A stretch of 64,000 bases of DNA from Alphaproteobacteria bacterium (GTDB lineage Bacteria; Pseudomonadota; Alphaproteobacteria; UBA8366; Aestuariispiraceae), in the NCBI GenBank assembly GCA_024743195.1, contig JANSXE010000002.1:310001-374000 (forward strand), written 5' to 3'. Below, piece by piece: positions 16,712-25,045 of the stretch. A program made the position numbers and the translations under genes. How positions within the stretch are numbered: position 1 is the first letter of the stretch; each line of letters begins with the position of its first letter. Under the pieces are notes generated by a model. It did no database searches and was not told the DNA's origin. It saw only the letters and a list, made by a program, of their open reading frames with translations.

Positions 16712-17947
16712 ATGACGACGGAGACGGAAAAGGACCCGAACAAGGGGTACATCGCCCTGCTCGGCTGGAGCCTGAATGCGATCGAGGCGATCGACCGCTT
16801 CGACCGCCGCTATGTGGTGGTGGCCCCGGACTGGGCGCGCCAGTATGCGGAAGACAACGGCATACCCTATCTCGCCTGGAGCTTCGACCGGCTGAACGAG
16901 CGGTCCTACGAGCTCGGCGAACGGCTGAAGGAGATGGGCGTCGACGTCGCCGTGCCTCTGTTCGAGGAAACGGTCGAATGGGCCGGCGCGGTGAACGCCG
17001 TGCTGCTCGACAACCCACGCCTGATGAACCAGGCCTTCCTGTTCCGCGACAAGGGCATGATGAAGCGCCGCGCGCAGCTCGGCGGGATCCGCGTCGGAAT
17101 CTTCGAGGAGGCCGACCACAAGGAGGACGTCGTCAAGTTCCTGCGCCGCGTCAATTCGGCGCTCCTGAAACTGGACGGCGATCCGAACGACCCGATCCAT
17201 CTTAAAGCCTTCGACAAGGCGGGCTGTCTCGGCCACCGGGTGATCCGCACCCCGGAGGATGTGGACGCGATCCCGGACGACGAGTTCCCGTGCCTGCTCG
17301 AGAGTCATCTCGACGGGTGGGAGTTCGGCGTCGAGGCCTTCGTGAAAGATCGCAAGATCCAGTTCCTGAACATTTCCGAGTATGTGCGCCTGGGCTATTC
17401 TGTTTTCGTGCCGGCGTCGGCGGAGCTGGAGAAGTGGCGCAGCCGCGTCGAAGAAGAGGTGGAGAAGCTGATCGAGGCCTTCGACGTCGATTTCGGCTTC
17501 CTGCACCCGGAGTATTTCGTCACCTCCGACGGCAAGATGTATTTCGGCGAAGTCGCCTATCGGCCGCCCGGCTTCAACGCCTTCGAGTTGATCGAGCGCG
17601 CCTACGGCTTCAACGCCTATCAGGCGATGGCCCTGATGTTCGACCCGAAGGCGACGGCGGAGGAGGTGGAGGGCTTCTTTCCCAAGCCCGTGGTCGACGC
17701 CAAGGGCCACGCCGGCACCTTCGGGGTCTACCCGCGACGGCGCGTGATCAACGCCCTGGAAATCCCGGAGGAAACGGAGAAGGACCCCTATTTCGAGTTC
17801 CACGAGCTGGCCCCGCCGCTTGAGAACAAGGTGACGAAACGCAGCGCCTTCGGCACCCATTGGGGCCTCGTGTACTTCTTCGGCGACGACGCGGTGCGGA
17901 TGCGCGACGTGCTGTCCCGGCAGGAAGAGCTCGATTACTACGTCTGA
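16712..17947 (+). CDS. ATP-grasp domain carboxylate-amine ligase, family not recognised
   Basis: Soluble protein of 411 residues. The N-terminal part (IALLGWSLNAIEAID, VVVAPDWARQYAE) is a pre-ATP-grasp Rossmann-like domain. The middle and C-terminal parts carry ATP-grasp features: ESHLDGWEFGVEAFVKDRK (nucleotide-binding strand), FGFLHPEYFV with Glu267, and MYFGEVAYRPPGF with Glu280 and Arg284, the usual Mg-binding Glu...E-x-x-R set (EVAYRPPG replaces the common EINPRPGG). Members join a carboxylate, via an acyl phosphate, to an amine or another nucleophile. It is followed after 33 bp by a protein with a papain-like signature, and no precursor peptide gene is visible. Substrates are unknown. 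Confidence 0.8.
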   Translation: MTTETEKDPNKGYIALLGWSLNAIEAIDRFDRRYVVVAPDWARQYAEDNGIPYLAWSFDRLNERSYELGERLKEMGVDVAVPLFEETVEWAGAVNAVLLDNPRLMNQAFLFRDKGMMKRRAQLGGIRVGIFEEADHKEDVVKFLRRVNSALLKLDGDPNDPIHLKAFDKAGCLGHRVIRTPEDVDAIPDDEFPCLLESHLDGWEFGVEAFVKDRKIQFLNISEYVRLGYSVFVPASAELEKWRSRVEEEVEKLIEAFDVDFGFLHPEYFVTSDGKMYFGEVAYRPPGFNAFELIERAYGFNAYQAMALMFDPKATAEEVEGFFPKPVVDAKGHAGTFGVYPRRRVINALEIPEETEKDPYFEFHELAPPLENKVTKRSAFGTHWGLVYFFGDDAVRMRDVLSRQEELDYYV

Positions 17948-17980
17948 ATCAGCGACCGCAGCGGCGGTCAGGGGGACAAG

Positions 17981-20008
17981 GTGACGTCTGTTGACGGGCG
18001 CCCGGCCGAGGCCGGGGCGACGACCGGAGCCGACGGGTCGGCGCGCCTCGATGCGCTGCTCGACAAGCTCGACCATGCGATCGCGCGGCTGGAGGACGCC
18101 CGCCCCTTCGCCAAGCGCCAGCGCGCCGGCGGGCCGCTCGATCTCGCCCGCCGGGCGATGGCCGAGCCCGGCGGCGTGGAGGCGGTTTACGACCGGATCC
18201 GGCGGCTTGAGGGGGCGGGCGTCTTTCATGACACCGACTGGGCGAACCCCGGCATCCTGCACGCGTCGATCGCGGCGCAGACCCTGCGTCTGGCCGATCC
18301 GGCGACGGCGACGCTGGAGGCGTTGAGCCAGCTGCGCATGCTCGCCGTCTCGCGCGGCGTCTATTTCCATCCCGGGCTGTCGTCGGAGCAGGCGGCGAAT
18401 TTCCTGGCGCAGACGATCGGGCTCAATCTCGACCTGCTGCTGAGCGGACCGGACGAGGCGCAACGCAGCCGTCCGGGACAGATCGGCGACGTGCTGCGCC
18501 ATCTCTTCGCCTTCATCGTCGGCCACGTCGATCCGGCGGAGGTGGTCGATCAGTTGATCGCCGAGATCTGGCGGCTGCTCGCCCAACGGCCGATCGTCGT
18601 CGAGGAGATCAAGTCGATGATCTCCCAGATCGCCGCATGGCGCGCGAACGATGAGACGACGGGCGGCGCCGCGACGCACGGACGCGGCGGTTGGGGCGCG
18701 GACCGGCTGATCAGCGCGGTCTTCGCGCCGACCGCGGGCTGCCGGGAAGATCCGGGCCTGGAGGTCTACGGCGCGCGGCTCGCCGCGATGGACGATGCGG
18801 CCTTGGCGCAGGAGGCCGCGGGGCTGGCCCGCTCGATGCACGACACGGGCTTGGCGTCCGCCTATCACGCCGTCTTCCTGCGCGCGGCGCTTGACCGGGC
18901 GCCGACGGACTTCATCGGCCCGGCGCTCGGCCTGTCGGCGACGGGCATGGACGCCTATCGCTGCTATCGCGATCTCGTGCGCGCGCTGATCGAGCGCGCC
19001 GTGCACCCCGAGACCGCGCAGGCGATCTACGGGCTCGCCTTGATGCTGGAGCGCGGCGTGCTCTACCAGCCCTCGGTCGGCCCGGGGCTGTGGCGTCAGA
19101 TCGGTCTCAAGCTGGCGCCCGCGCCGGCGGAGCGGCTGCGGACCCGCTACGGAACCGCCCGGGCCCCCGAGGATTGGCTGTTGGCCGGCGTGCTGTCGGT
19201 GCTGGGCCAGCCGCTCGGGGTCGGCCAGGGCAACAACCCGACCTGTCAGGCGGCCCGCGCGCTCTCCATGTGGGCCTTCGCCGACCCGGACTACCTGTTG
19301 CAGATCGTCGCCTGGACGGCGCGCGACGACCGGCTGGTGATGGCGTTCGAGGGCGCGCCGATCTCGTCGGACGAGGCGGCGGCGGGTCTGGCCGCCCAGG
19401 CGCCCGCGGACGTCGATCCCGTCTCGATCGTGGCGGCGCCGCATCTCGACCGCATCTACGCCGAGATGGGCCGGCGCTGCGCCGAACGCGGCGGCGACGC
19501 CCACCGCTGGGTCAATCCGGAGATGCACGGATGGTGGGTGGGGCGCGGTTGCGCGCTCGCCGTCGACGTGGCGACCGGGCGGCTCGATCGGTACGAGGAT
19601 TTCGTGCGCCGGTTCTACGCCGTCTACCACCCGCTCCACAACGGCGGGCAGCCGGTGATCCATCCCCAGCCTGCCGGGATCGCGATGACGGACGCCGCCG
19701 CGCGCTATGTCGGGTGGCACGCGATCGCGATCTACCGCGTCGCCCTCGACCAGGAGGGCGTCATGCGGGTCTATTTCTACAATCCGAACAACGACAGCGG
19801 CCAGGACTGGGGCGACGGGGTCGTGGTCTCCACCGAAGGGAAAGGCGAGCGGTTCGGCGAGAGCTCGCTGCCGATCGCGGATTTCGCCGCCCGGCTCTAC
19901 CTCTTCCACTACGATCCGCTGGAGGTCGGTCGCCCCGACTCCGCCCCCGCCGACGAGGTCGCGGCGATCGAGGCCGCCGCCCGACGAAGCTGGGCCGCCG
20001 ACCGCTGA
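17981..20008 (+). CDS. uncharacterised 675-residue protein with a papain-like Cys-His-Asn signature
   Basis: GTG start behind GGGGGACAAG, 33 bp after the ATP-grasp stop. Residues 1 to about 400 are mainly helical and match no family I know. The C-terminal part shows a clan CA peptidase-like pattern: QGNNPTCQAARALSMWAF, where Gln416 and Cys422 have the same spacing as the oxyanion Gln19 and catalytic Cys25 of papain and lead into a helix; then YVGWHAIAIYRV with His580; then VYFYNPNND with Asn601. The C-terminus is strand-rich. No signal peptide or membrane helix, so it should act in the cytoplasm. It could be a peptidase, amidase or transglutaminase-like enzyme working with the ligase. Function inferred, not established. 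Confidence 0.7.
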   Translation: MTSVDGRPAEAGATTGADGSARLDALLDKLDHAIARLEDARPFAKRQRAGGPLDLARRAMAEPGGVEAVYDRIRRLEGAGVFHDTDWANPGILHASIAAQTLRLADPATATLEALSQLRMLAVSRGVYFHPGLSSEQAANFLAQTIGLNLDLLLSGPDEAQRSRPGQIGDVLRHLFAFIVGHVDPAEVVDQLIAEIWRLLAQRPIVVEEIKSMISQIAAWRANDETTGGAATHGRGGWGADRLISAVFAPTAGCREDPGLEVYGARLAAMDDAALAQEAAGLARSMHDTGLASAYHAVFLRAALDRAPTDFIGPALGLSATGMDAYRCYRDLVRALIERAVHPETAQAIYGLALMLERGVLYQPSVGPGLWRQIGLKLAPAPAERLRTRYGTARAPEDWLLAGVLSVLGQPLGVGQGNNPTCQAARALSMWAFADPDYLLQIVAWTARDDRLVMAFEGAPISSDEAAAGLAAQAPADVDPVSIVAAPHLDRIYAEMGRRCAERGGDAHRWVNPEMHGWWVGRGCALAVDVATGRLDRYEDFVRRFYAVYHPLHNGGQPVIHPQPAGIAMTDAAARYVGWHAIAIYRVALDQEGVMRVYFYNPNNDSGQDWGDGVVVSTEGKGERFGESSLPIADFAARLYLFHYDPLEVGRPDSAPADEVAAIEAAARRSWAADR

Positions 20009-20054
20009 GGCGTCGTAAGAGAAGGAGGCCGCCGGGACGCGCTGCGCGCCCGCT

Positions 20055-21410
20055 CTATCGGCTGAGGAACAGTTTCGAGAAGCCGGTCAGGGGGCGCATC
20101 AGCGCCTCGACGCGCGCCTTGAAGGCGGCGCGGTCCGGCCGGTCGGGCAGCTTCTTGCGGATCGCCTCCAGCGGGCGCTTGCCGTCGATCAGGCGGATCA
20201 GCGGCGCCGCCCGCGCCGGCAGCGGCGCCTCGAGCGTCAGGCCGTCGATCGAAAGCGGCAGCGACGCCGCGCCGTCCGGGACGCCATGGAAGAACCGTTG
20301 GGTCTGCGCGTCGCGCCAGACGGGGACCGCGTCGGGCGCGATCGGCGCCGCCGTCTCGCCCGTCCGGCCGGCGGGAACCACATAGCAGATGTGCTTGCGC
20401 AGATTGCCGGCCAGAGCCTCCGCGGTCGCGGCGCGGTCGGCCGGATCCAACCCCGCCGCGGCGGCCGCATCCTCCGCCGGCAGATAGAGCGCCGGATCGT
20501 AGCGCAGCGGATCGATCCAACTCGCCAGCCGCAGGCCCGCCGCCTCGATCTCGCCCAGCAAGTCATCCGCGCGGTAGGCCCGGTCGATCGAATGCAGCAG
20601 GAGATCGAAGAGACCCGCGTCCGAGTCCAGATGGTCCTTGAGAAAGGGATTGCGCCGGAAGCGGTTGGTCTCCGGCAGCGCCGCCAGCACGCGCCGCGCG
20701 ACGGCGAGGCGGGCGTCCGGCGCCAGATCCTCCGGCGCGAGCCGGCGCAGCGTCTCCTGCAGCTCATAGACGCCGGAGCGTCCGTACTCGGCGTAGACCA
20801 TCAGCCCCATGCCGCCCGTGGGCGCCAACGCCTCGGCCAGCGCGCGGAACCCCGCCTGCGGCTCCGGCAGGTGGTGCAGCACGCCGCAGCAGTCGATGTA
20901 GTCGAAGCGGCCGCCGTCCCGGGCGTGCGCCGGCGCGTCGAGCAGCGAGCCGCGCACGAGGCGCACCCGCTCCGACAACCCCCGCGCGGCGAGGCGCGCG
21001 CGCGCGATCTCAAGCGCCGCGTCCGACAGGTCGAGCGCCAGGATCTCGGCGGCGACGCCCGCGTCCCGGCTCTGCTGCGCCAGCATGACGAGCCCGTCGC
21101 CCGCGCCGCAGCCGGCGACGAGCAGGCGCATCGGCCGGCCCTTGCCGCCGCGTCCCGCCGGTGGCCGCCCGGCGAACAGATGGTGCAGCATCTCCGGCCA
21201 ATGGCTGGGCGAGCCGGTGACGAGCCGCTTGGCCTCGTCGGCCGGGTCGCGCGCGGGATAGGGCAGCGCCTCGTATTGGGCCCGCACCCGCTCTTGGCCG
21301 ACCCCCTGGCCGACCCCCTGGCCGCCCCTTTGGCCGCCCCTTTGGCCGCCCCTTTGGCCGCCCCTTTGGCCGCCCCTTTGGCCGCCGTCTTGCGTCGCGC
21401 GGTCGGTCAT
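20055..21410 (-). CDS. class I SAM-dependent methyltransferase with extra C-terminal domain
   Basis: Protein of 451 residues. After a Gly-Gly-Gln-Arg repeat tail (about residues 8-39) come QYEALPYPARDP and the SAM-binding core LLVAGCGAGDGLV, ILALDLSDAALEIAR and FDYIDCCGVLHHLPEP. Residues about 340-450 form a further domain ending in IRLIDGKRPLEAIRKKL, somewhat like small winged-helix or PqqD-type modules. The methyl acceptor is unknown. Its ATG overlaps the stop of the quinone oxidoreductase by 4 bp, so the two form a coupled pair. It converges with the papain-like gene (46 bp between stops). Confidence 0.82.
   Translation of the reverse strand: MTDRATQDGGQRGGQRGGQRGGQRGGQRGGQGVGQGVGQERVRAQYEALPYPARDPADEAKRLVTGSPSHWPEMLHHLFAGRPPAGRGGKGRPMRLLVAGCGAGDGLVMLAQQSRDAGVAAEILALDLSDAALEIARARLAARGLSERVRLVRGSLLDAPAHARDGGRFDYIDCCGVLHHLPEPQAGFRALAEALAPTGGMGLMVYAEYGRSGVYELQETLRRLAPEDLAPDARLAVARRVLAALPETNRFRRNPFLKDHLDSDAGLFDLLLHSIDRAYRADDLLGEIEAAGLRLASWIDPLRYDPALYLPAEDAAAAAGLDPADRAATAEALAGNLRKHICYVVPAGRTGETAAPIAPDAVPVWRDAQTQRFFHGVPDGAASLPLSIDGLTLEAPLPARAAPLIRLIDGKRPLEAIRKKLPDRPDRAAFKARVEALMRPLTGFSKLFLSR
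21294..21389 (-). repeat. 12-bp tandem repeat, 8 units, in the methyltransferase N-terminus
   Basis: Eight units of 12 bp on the plus strand (TTGGCCGCCCCT, with the first two TTGGCCGACCCC/CTGGCCGACCCC and the last diverged). On the coding strand they give alternating Gly-Gly-Gln-Arg and Gly-Val-Gly-Gln. Units 4-7 are identical, which suggests recent expansion by slippage. Confidence 0.92.
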
Positions 21411-22447
21411 TCGCCGGCGACGTCGAAGATCACACGGCCGGCCAGTTTGCGTTCCCGCATCAGGCGATAACCTTCCTCGGCCCGTTCCAGAGGCAGGCGG
21501 CGCGCGACCTCCGGGCGGATGCGGCCGCTTTCCAACATCTCGTAGAGCGCCCGGAAGGACTGGCGGTGAACGTCCGGGTCGCGCGCCGCATAGCCGCCCC
21601 AGTAGAAGCCGATCACGTCGATGTTCTTCACCAACAGCAGGTTCGCGGGAATCTGGGGAACCTCGCCGGAGGCGAAGCCCACCACCAGCACCCGGCCCTC
21701 GAAGCCGGTCGCGCGCAGCGCCTGCTGGAAGAGCGCGCCGCCGACCGGGTCGAAAACCACATCGGCGCCGCTCTTGCCGTGCGCGGCGGCGATCTCCTTC
21801 ACCCGCGCGCGCAAGTCCTCGGTCGCGTAGTCGATGCGATGGGCGGCGCCGTGCGCCTCGGCGAGAGCGAGCTTCTCCGACGAGCTCGCCGCGGCGATGA
21901 CCTCCGCCCCCAAGGCCGCGCCGAGCGCAACCGCGGCCAACCCCACCCCGCCGCCGGCGCCGGTGACCAGCAGCAGATCCCCCATCTTGAGGCGCGCCCG
22001 ATCCACCAGCCCGACATGCGCCGTGCCGAAGGCGACCGGCAGGGCGGCGGCGGTCGCGAGATCGGCCCCGGGCGGAATCTGCAGACAGGCGTGGTCCTTG
22101 ACCAGCGCCCGCTCCGCGAAGGCCCCGGAGCCGGCGTAGGCCGCGACGCGGTCGCCGACGAAGACCCCGTCCACATCCCGCCCGACCGCCGCGACGGTCC
22201 CGGACAGCTCCATGCCCGCGGTGAAGGGGGCCGCCGGCGTCTCCTGATAGGCGCCGGTCAGCATCAAGAGATCGGCGAAATTGAGCGCGCCCGCCGCAAC
22301 GTCGATCAGCACCTCGCCCGGGCCGGGCGGCGGCGGCGGATCAATCTCCGCGAGGCGCAGCCGCTCCAGCCCGTCCGCGCCCTCCTGCGCCTCGCCCTCC
22401 TGCGCCTCGCCCTCCTGCGCCTCGCCCTCGACCCGGATCGCCCACAT
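21407..22447 (-). CDS. NADPH:quinone oxidoreductase family (MDR/zinc-type alcohol dehydrogenase-like) protein
   Basis: Medium-chain dehydrogenase/reductase of 346 residues. GALNFADLLMLTGAYQ, FTAGMELSGTVAAVG and VGDRVAAY belong to the catalytic domain; VTGAGGGVGLAAVALGAALGAEVIAAA is the NADPH-binding Rossmann fold; a C-terminal LPLERAEEGYRLM closes the family pattern. There are no structural or catalytic zinc ligands, as expected for quinone or enoyl reductases. Residues about 9-23 are three copies of Glu-Gly-Glu-Ala-Gln from a 15-bp tandem repeat. ATGA coupling to the methyltransferase. Confidence 0.88.
   Translation of the reverse strand: MWAIRVEGEAQEGEAQEGEAQEGADGLERLRLAEIDPPPPPGPGEVLIDVAAGALNFADLLMLTGAYQETPAAPFTAGMELSGTVAAVGRDVDGVFVGDRVAAYAGSGAFAERALVKDHACLQIPPGADLATAAALPVAFGTAHVGLVDRARLKMGDLLLVTGAGGGVGLAAVALGAALGAEVIAAASSSEKLALAEAHGAAHRIDYATEDLRARVKEIAAAHGKSGADVVFDPVGGALFQQALRATGFEGRVLVVGFASGEVPQIPANLLLVKNIDVIGFYWGGYAARDPDVHRQSFRALYEMLESGRIRPEVARRLPLERAEEGYRLMRERKLAGRVIFDVAGE
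22379..22423 (-). repeat. 15-bp in-frame tandem repeat (3 perfect copies)
   Basis: Three identical 15-bp units (GCCCTCCTGCGCCTC on the plus strand) inserted between the first residues MWAIRVEG and the conserved DGLERLRLAEI of the oxidoreductase. Perfect identity points to recent slippage; the reading frame is kept. Confidence 0.92.
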
Positions 22448-22470
22448 GCGTTTCGTCTCCCGCCTCCGTT

Positions 22471-22548
22471 CAGCCGCCCGCGTCGGTCGCCCGTGTCGGT
22501 CGCCCATATCGGCCGCCCATGTGGACCGCCCATGTGGGCCGCCCATGT
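22471..22548. repeat. 13-bp tandem repeat (6 units) upstream of the oxidoreductase start
   Basis: Six units of 13 bp, consensus near CGGCCGCCCATGT, just upstream of the ATG at 22447 and downstream of the asparaginase stop at 22565. A 13-bp unit cannot stay in frame, which supports a non-coding location. Copy-number change would alter the promoter or leader spacing of the oxidoreductase-methyltransferase pair. Confidence 0.88.
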
Positions 22549-22564
22549 GGGCTGCGCAGCCGCC

Positions 22565-23635
22565 TCAGAACGCCAGCCAGCCCTGCGCCGGCCGGATGTC
22601 GCCGACCAAGGTTCCGCGCCGATTCTCGACCGGCCGGTCGATGAAGCGGCGGACCACCGCATCCTCGACGTCGTCCAGCACGCCGATCGTGCGCAGCGCC
22701 GCCACCAGCATGATCTCCGCCGCACGGCCGGCCCCGTCGTCGCACTTCAGCGCGACGCCCAGCCCGTAGGCGGGGACGGCGGCGCAGAAGACGCCTTCCG
22801 CGCCGGTCTTCACGAAGACCCGCGGCGCGGTCGCGGTCATGAAATCGGTGCAGAAACGGTCCGTGCCGGCCACCAGGAAGGGCTCCGCGAAGACCGCCGC
22901 CATCAGGCGGCGCGCGGCCTCGGCCCGCCGGTCCGGCATGCGCTCGCCCGTTCCGAACAGCGCGAAAGCGTAGGCCAGGTTCTCAAGCGGGATCGCCCAG
23001 GTGGGAACCGAGCAGCCGTCGGGCGCCACGGCGGCGCGGCCGAGGTCGAGCCCCGTCATCCCTTCCATTACGCCCATGATGCGCTGCTGCACCGGATGGC
23101 GCAGGTCGCTGTAGTCCTTGGGGTCGACGCCGAGATGCGAGGCCAGCGCCAGCATGCCCGCATGCTTGCCGGAACAGTTGTTGTGCCGCTGGTCCGGCGC
23201 GGTCCCCGTCGCCGCCAGCGCCCGCGTGGCCGCCTCCGAATAGGGCCAGTGGGCGCCGCATTCGAGCGCGCTTTGGTCCAGACCGACGGCCTTAAGCATG
23301 GCGGTCGCCGTCTCGACATGCGCCGGCTCGCCATTGTGCGAGGCGCAGGCCAGCGCCAGCTCCCGGTCGCCGAAACCGTAGGCCTCGGCGGCGCCGGTCT
23401 CGACGAGCGCCAACGCCTGCAGCGCCTTGATCGCGGAGCGCGGGTAGACCGGCCGTTGGATGTCGCCCCAGGCCGCCTGCACCGCGCCGCGCACGTCGAC
23501 GATCGCCGCGGCGCCGCGATGGCGGCTCTCGACCACGCCGCCGCGAGTGACCTCGACCGTGATCGGGTTGGCGCCCGCGTCGGCGGACGCCGGCGTCCCG
23601 GGCGTTGGCGGAGAGGTCGGCGCATCATGGGGCAT
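22565..23635 (-). CDS. asparaginase (rhizobial AnsA-type family)
   Basis: Protein of 356 residues of the asparaginase family unlike the classical E. coli enzymes (the thermolabile Rhizobium etli type). Diagnostic segments are YPRSAIKALQALALVETGAA, ACASHNGEPAHV, HNNCSGKHAGMLALA and GCSVPTWAIPLENLAYAFA; the SAIK and NCSGKH motifs hold the proposed active-site Ser and Lys residues. It would hydrolyse L-asparagine to aspartate and ammonia in the cytoplasm. The ATG at 23635 leaves a Pro/Thr-rich N-terminal tail of about 25 residues. Same strand as the oxidoreductase, after a 117-bp repeat-bearing gap. Confidence 0.85.
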   Translation of the reverse strand: MPHDAPTSPPTPGTPASADAGANPITVEVTRGGVVESRHRGAAAIVDVRGAVQAAWGDIQRPVYPRSAIKALQALALVETGAAEAYGFGDRELALACASHNGEPAHVETATAMLKAVGLDQSALECGAHWPYSEAATRALAATGTAPDQRHNNCSGKHAGMLALASHLGVDPKDYSDLRHPVQQRIMGVMEGMTGLDLGRAAVAPDGCSVPTWAIPLENLAYAFALFGTGERMPDRRAEAARRLMAAVFAEPFLVAGTDRFCTDFMTATAPRVFVKTGAEGVFCAAVPAYGLGVALKCDDGAGRAAEIMLVAALRTIGVLDDVEDAVVRRFIDRPVENRRGTLVGDIRPAQGWLAF

Positions 23636-23767
23636 GGAGGCGAAGATCCTAAGGGGCGGGGCGTCCGATTGCGCGCGCCGCCGCATCGCTCAGGCGGAAA
23701 CCTTGCCTCGCCCGCCCCGGCGTTGCAAGTAACCGCATCGGCGTAGCGGAAAAGGAGCGAGGCGCCC

Positions 23768-24310
23768 ATGGCGCGGATGCGCGGCTATTTCGGGGTGGGG
23801 GTGGAGCGGCTGTCGAAGCCGCGCAATGCGGGCGCCATCTTCCGCACCGCCCACGCCTTCGGGGCGAGCTTCCTGTTCGGGATCGACGCCGACGTCAATC
23901 TGCGCCAGCTGCATCAGACCGACACGTCGGGGGCGGCCGGCCAGACCCCCTTGTGGGAGTTTCCCTCGGTGGCGGCGCTCGACCTGCCCAAGGGCTGCCA
24001 AGTGGTCGGGATCGAATTGACGGAGGACGCGGTCGCGCTGCCGAGCTTCCGCCACCCGGCCCAGGCCGCCTACGTCTTGGGGACGGAGCGCGGCTCGCTC
24101 TCGCCCGAGCTGATCGCGCGCTGCGATCATGTGGTGAAGATTCCGACCGACTTCTGCCTGAACGTCTCGATCGCCTGCGCCGTCACGCTCTATGACCGGA
24201 TGTTGAGCCGCGGCCGCTTCGCGGAGCGCCCGGTGAAACCCGGCGGCCCGACCGAGCCGCCGCCGCCGCACGTCCATGGCGGAATCTTCACCCGCTTCGC
24301 GGAGGAGTGA
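23768..24310 (+). CDS. SpoU/TrmH family RNA 2'-O-methyltransferase
   Basis: Protein of 180 residues of the knotted SPOUT fold. Motif 1 is LSKPRNAGAIFRTAHAFGA, motif 2 VLGTERGSLSPELIARCDHVVKIPT, and motif 3 CLNVSIACAVTLYDRM; these form the SAM pocket in the trefoil knot. It should methylate a ribose in tRNA or rRNA; which position cannot be said. Divergent from the asparaginase across 132 bp with no evident partner gene. Confidence 0.9.
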   Translation: MARMRGYFGVGVERLSKPRNAGAIFRTAHAFGASFLFGIDADVNLRQLHQTDTSGAAGQTPLWEFPSVAALDLPKGCQVVGIELTEDAVALPSFRHPAQAAYVLGTERGSLSPELIARCDHVVKIPTDFCLNVSIACAVTLYDRMLSRGRFAERPVKPGGPTEPPPPHVHGGIFTRFAEE

Positions 24311-24322
24311 CGCCGCGGCCGG

Positions 24323-25045
24323 TCAGCCCGGCAGGAAGTGCACGATCAGCGGGGCGACCAGCGCGGTCACCAGCCCGTTCAGCCCCATCGCGATGGCGGC
24401 GAAGACGCCGGCGATCTGGTTCACCTGGAAGGCGCGGGCCGCGCCGAGGCCGTGCGCCGCGACGCCGACCGCGAAGCCGCGCGCGCGCCAATCCTTCAAG
24501 CCCACGCCGTTGAACAGGGGCGTCACCAGGATCGCGCCGATGATCCCGGTGGCCACCACCAGACTGGCGGTCAGCGAGGGCAGGCCGCCGATGCTCTCCG
24601 CCACGCCCATGGCGATCGGGGTGGTGACGGATTTGGGGGCCAGCGAGAGCAACGTCTCGCGGCTGGCCCCCATCAGACCGGCGACGACAAGCGCCACGCC
24701 GACAGCGGTCGCGGCGCCCGCAACCAGCGCGGCCAGCATCGGCAAAAGCGTCGCCTTGACCCGCGGCAAGTGTCGGAACAGCGGAACCGCCAGCGCGACC
24801 GTGGCCGGGCCCAGCATGAAATGCACGAACTGGGCGCCGTCGAAATAGACGGCGTAGGGCGTTCCCGTCGCCGTCAGCAGCCCGATCAGCAAGGCGGCGG
24901 CGATCGCCACCGGATTGACGATCGGATTGCCGCCGCTTCTCTCATAGCACCAATGGCCGGCGCCGTAGGCGACGAGCGTCGCGGTCAGCCAGAACAACGG
25001 CGCCTGGGAGAGATAAACCCAGATGTCGTCCGCGCCGGCGATCAT
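24323..25045 (-). CDS. LrgB/CidB family membrane protein
   Basis: Integral membrane protein of 240 residues with the LrgB pattern: NPVAIAAALLIGLLTATGTPY, FMLGPATVALAVPLFRHLP, LAPKSVTTPIAMGVAESIGG and GFAVGVAAHGLGAARAFQ. LrgA/LrgB pairs modulate murein hydrolase activity and cell death in Gram-positives; in plants and bacteria they also act as glycolate/pyruvate-type carriers. Its ATG overlaps the LrgA stop by 4 bp. Convergent with the RNA methyltransferase (12 bp between stops). Confidence 0.92.
   Translation of the reverse strand: MIAGADDIWVYLSQAPLFWLTATLVAYGAGHWCYERSGGNPIVNPVAIAAALLIGLLTATGTPYAVYFDGAQFVHFMLGPATVALAVPLFRHLPRVKATLLPMLAALVAGAATAVGVALVVAGLMGASRETLLSLAPKSVTTPIAMGVAESIGGLPSLTASLVVATGIIGAILVTPLFNGVGLKDWRARGFAVGVAAHGLGAARAFQVNQIAGVFAAIAMGLNGLVTALVAPLIVHFLPG

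Noticed and set aside
16490-19909. Minus-strand open frame of 1139 codons opposite the ATP-grasp/papain-like genes
   Set aside because: Long antisense frames are expected at about 70% GC; the translation is Arg/Asp/His rich with no family motif, and the plus-strand genes have clear motifs and ribosome binding sites.
21294-21389. Possible CRISPR array
   Set aside because: Units are 12 bp and directly contiguous with no unique spacers, and they lie in the reading frame of a methyltransferase.
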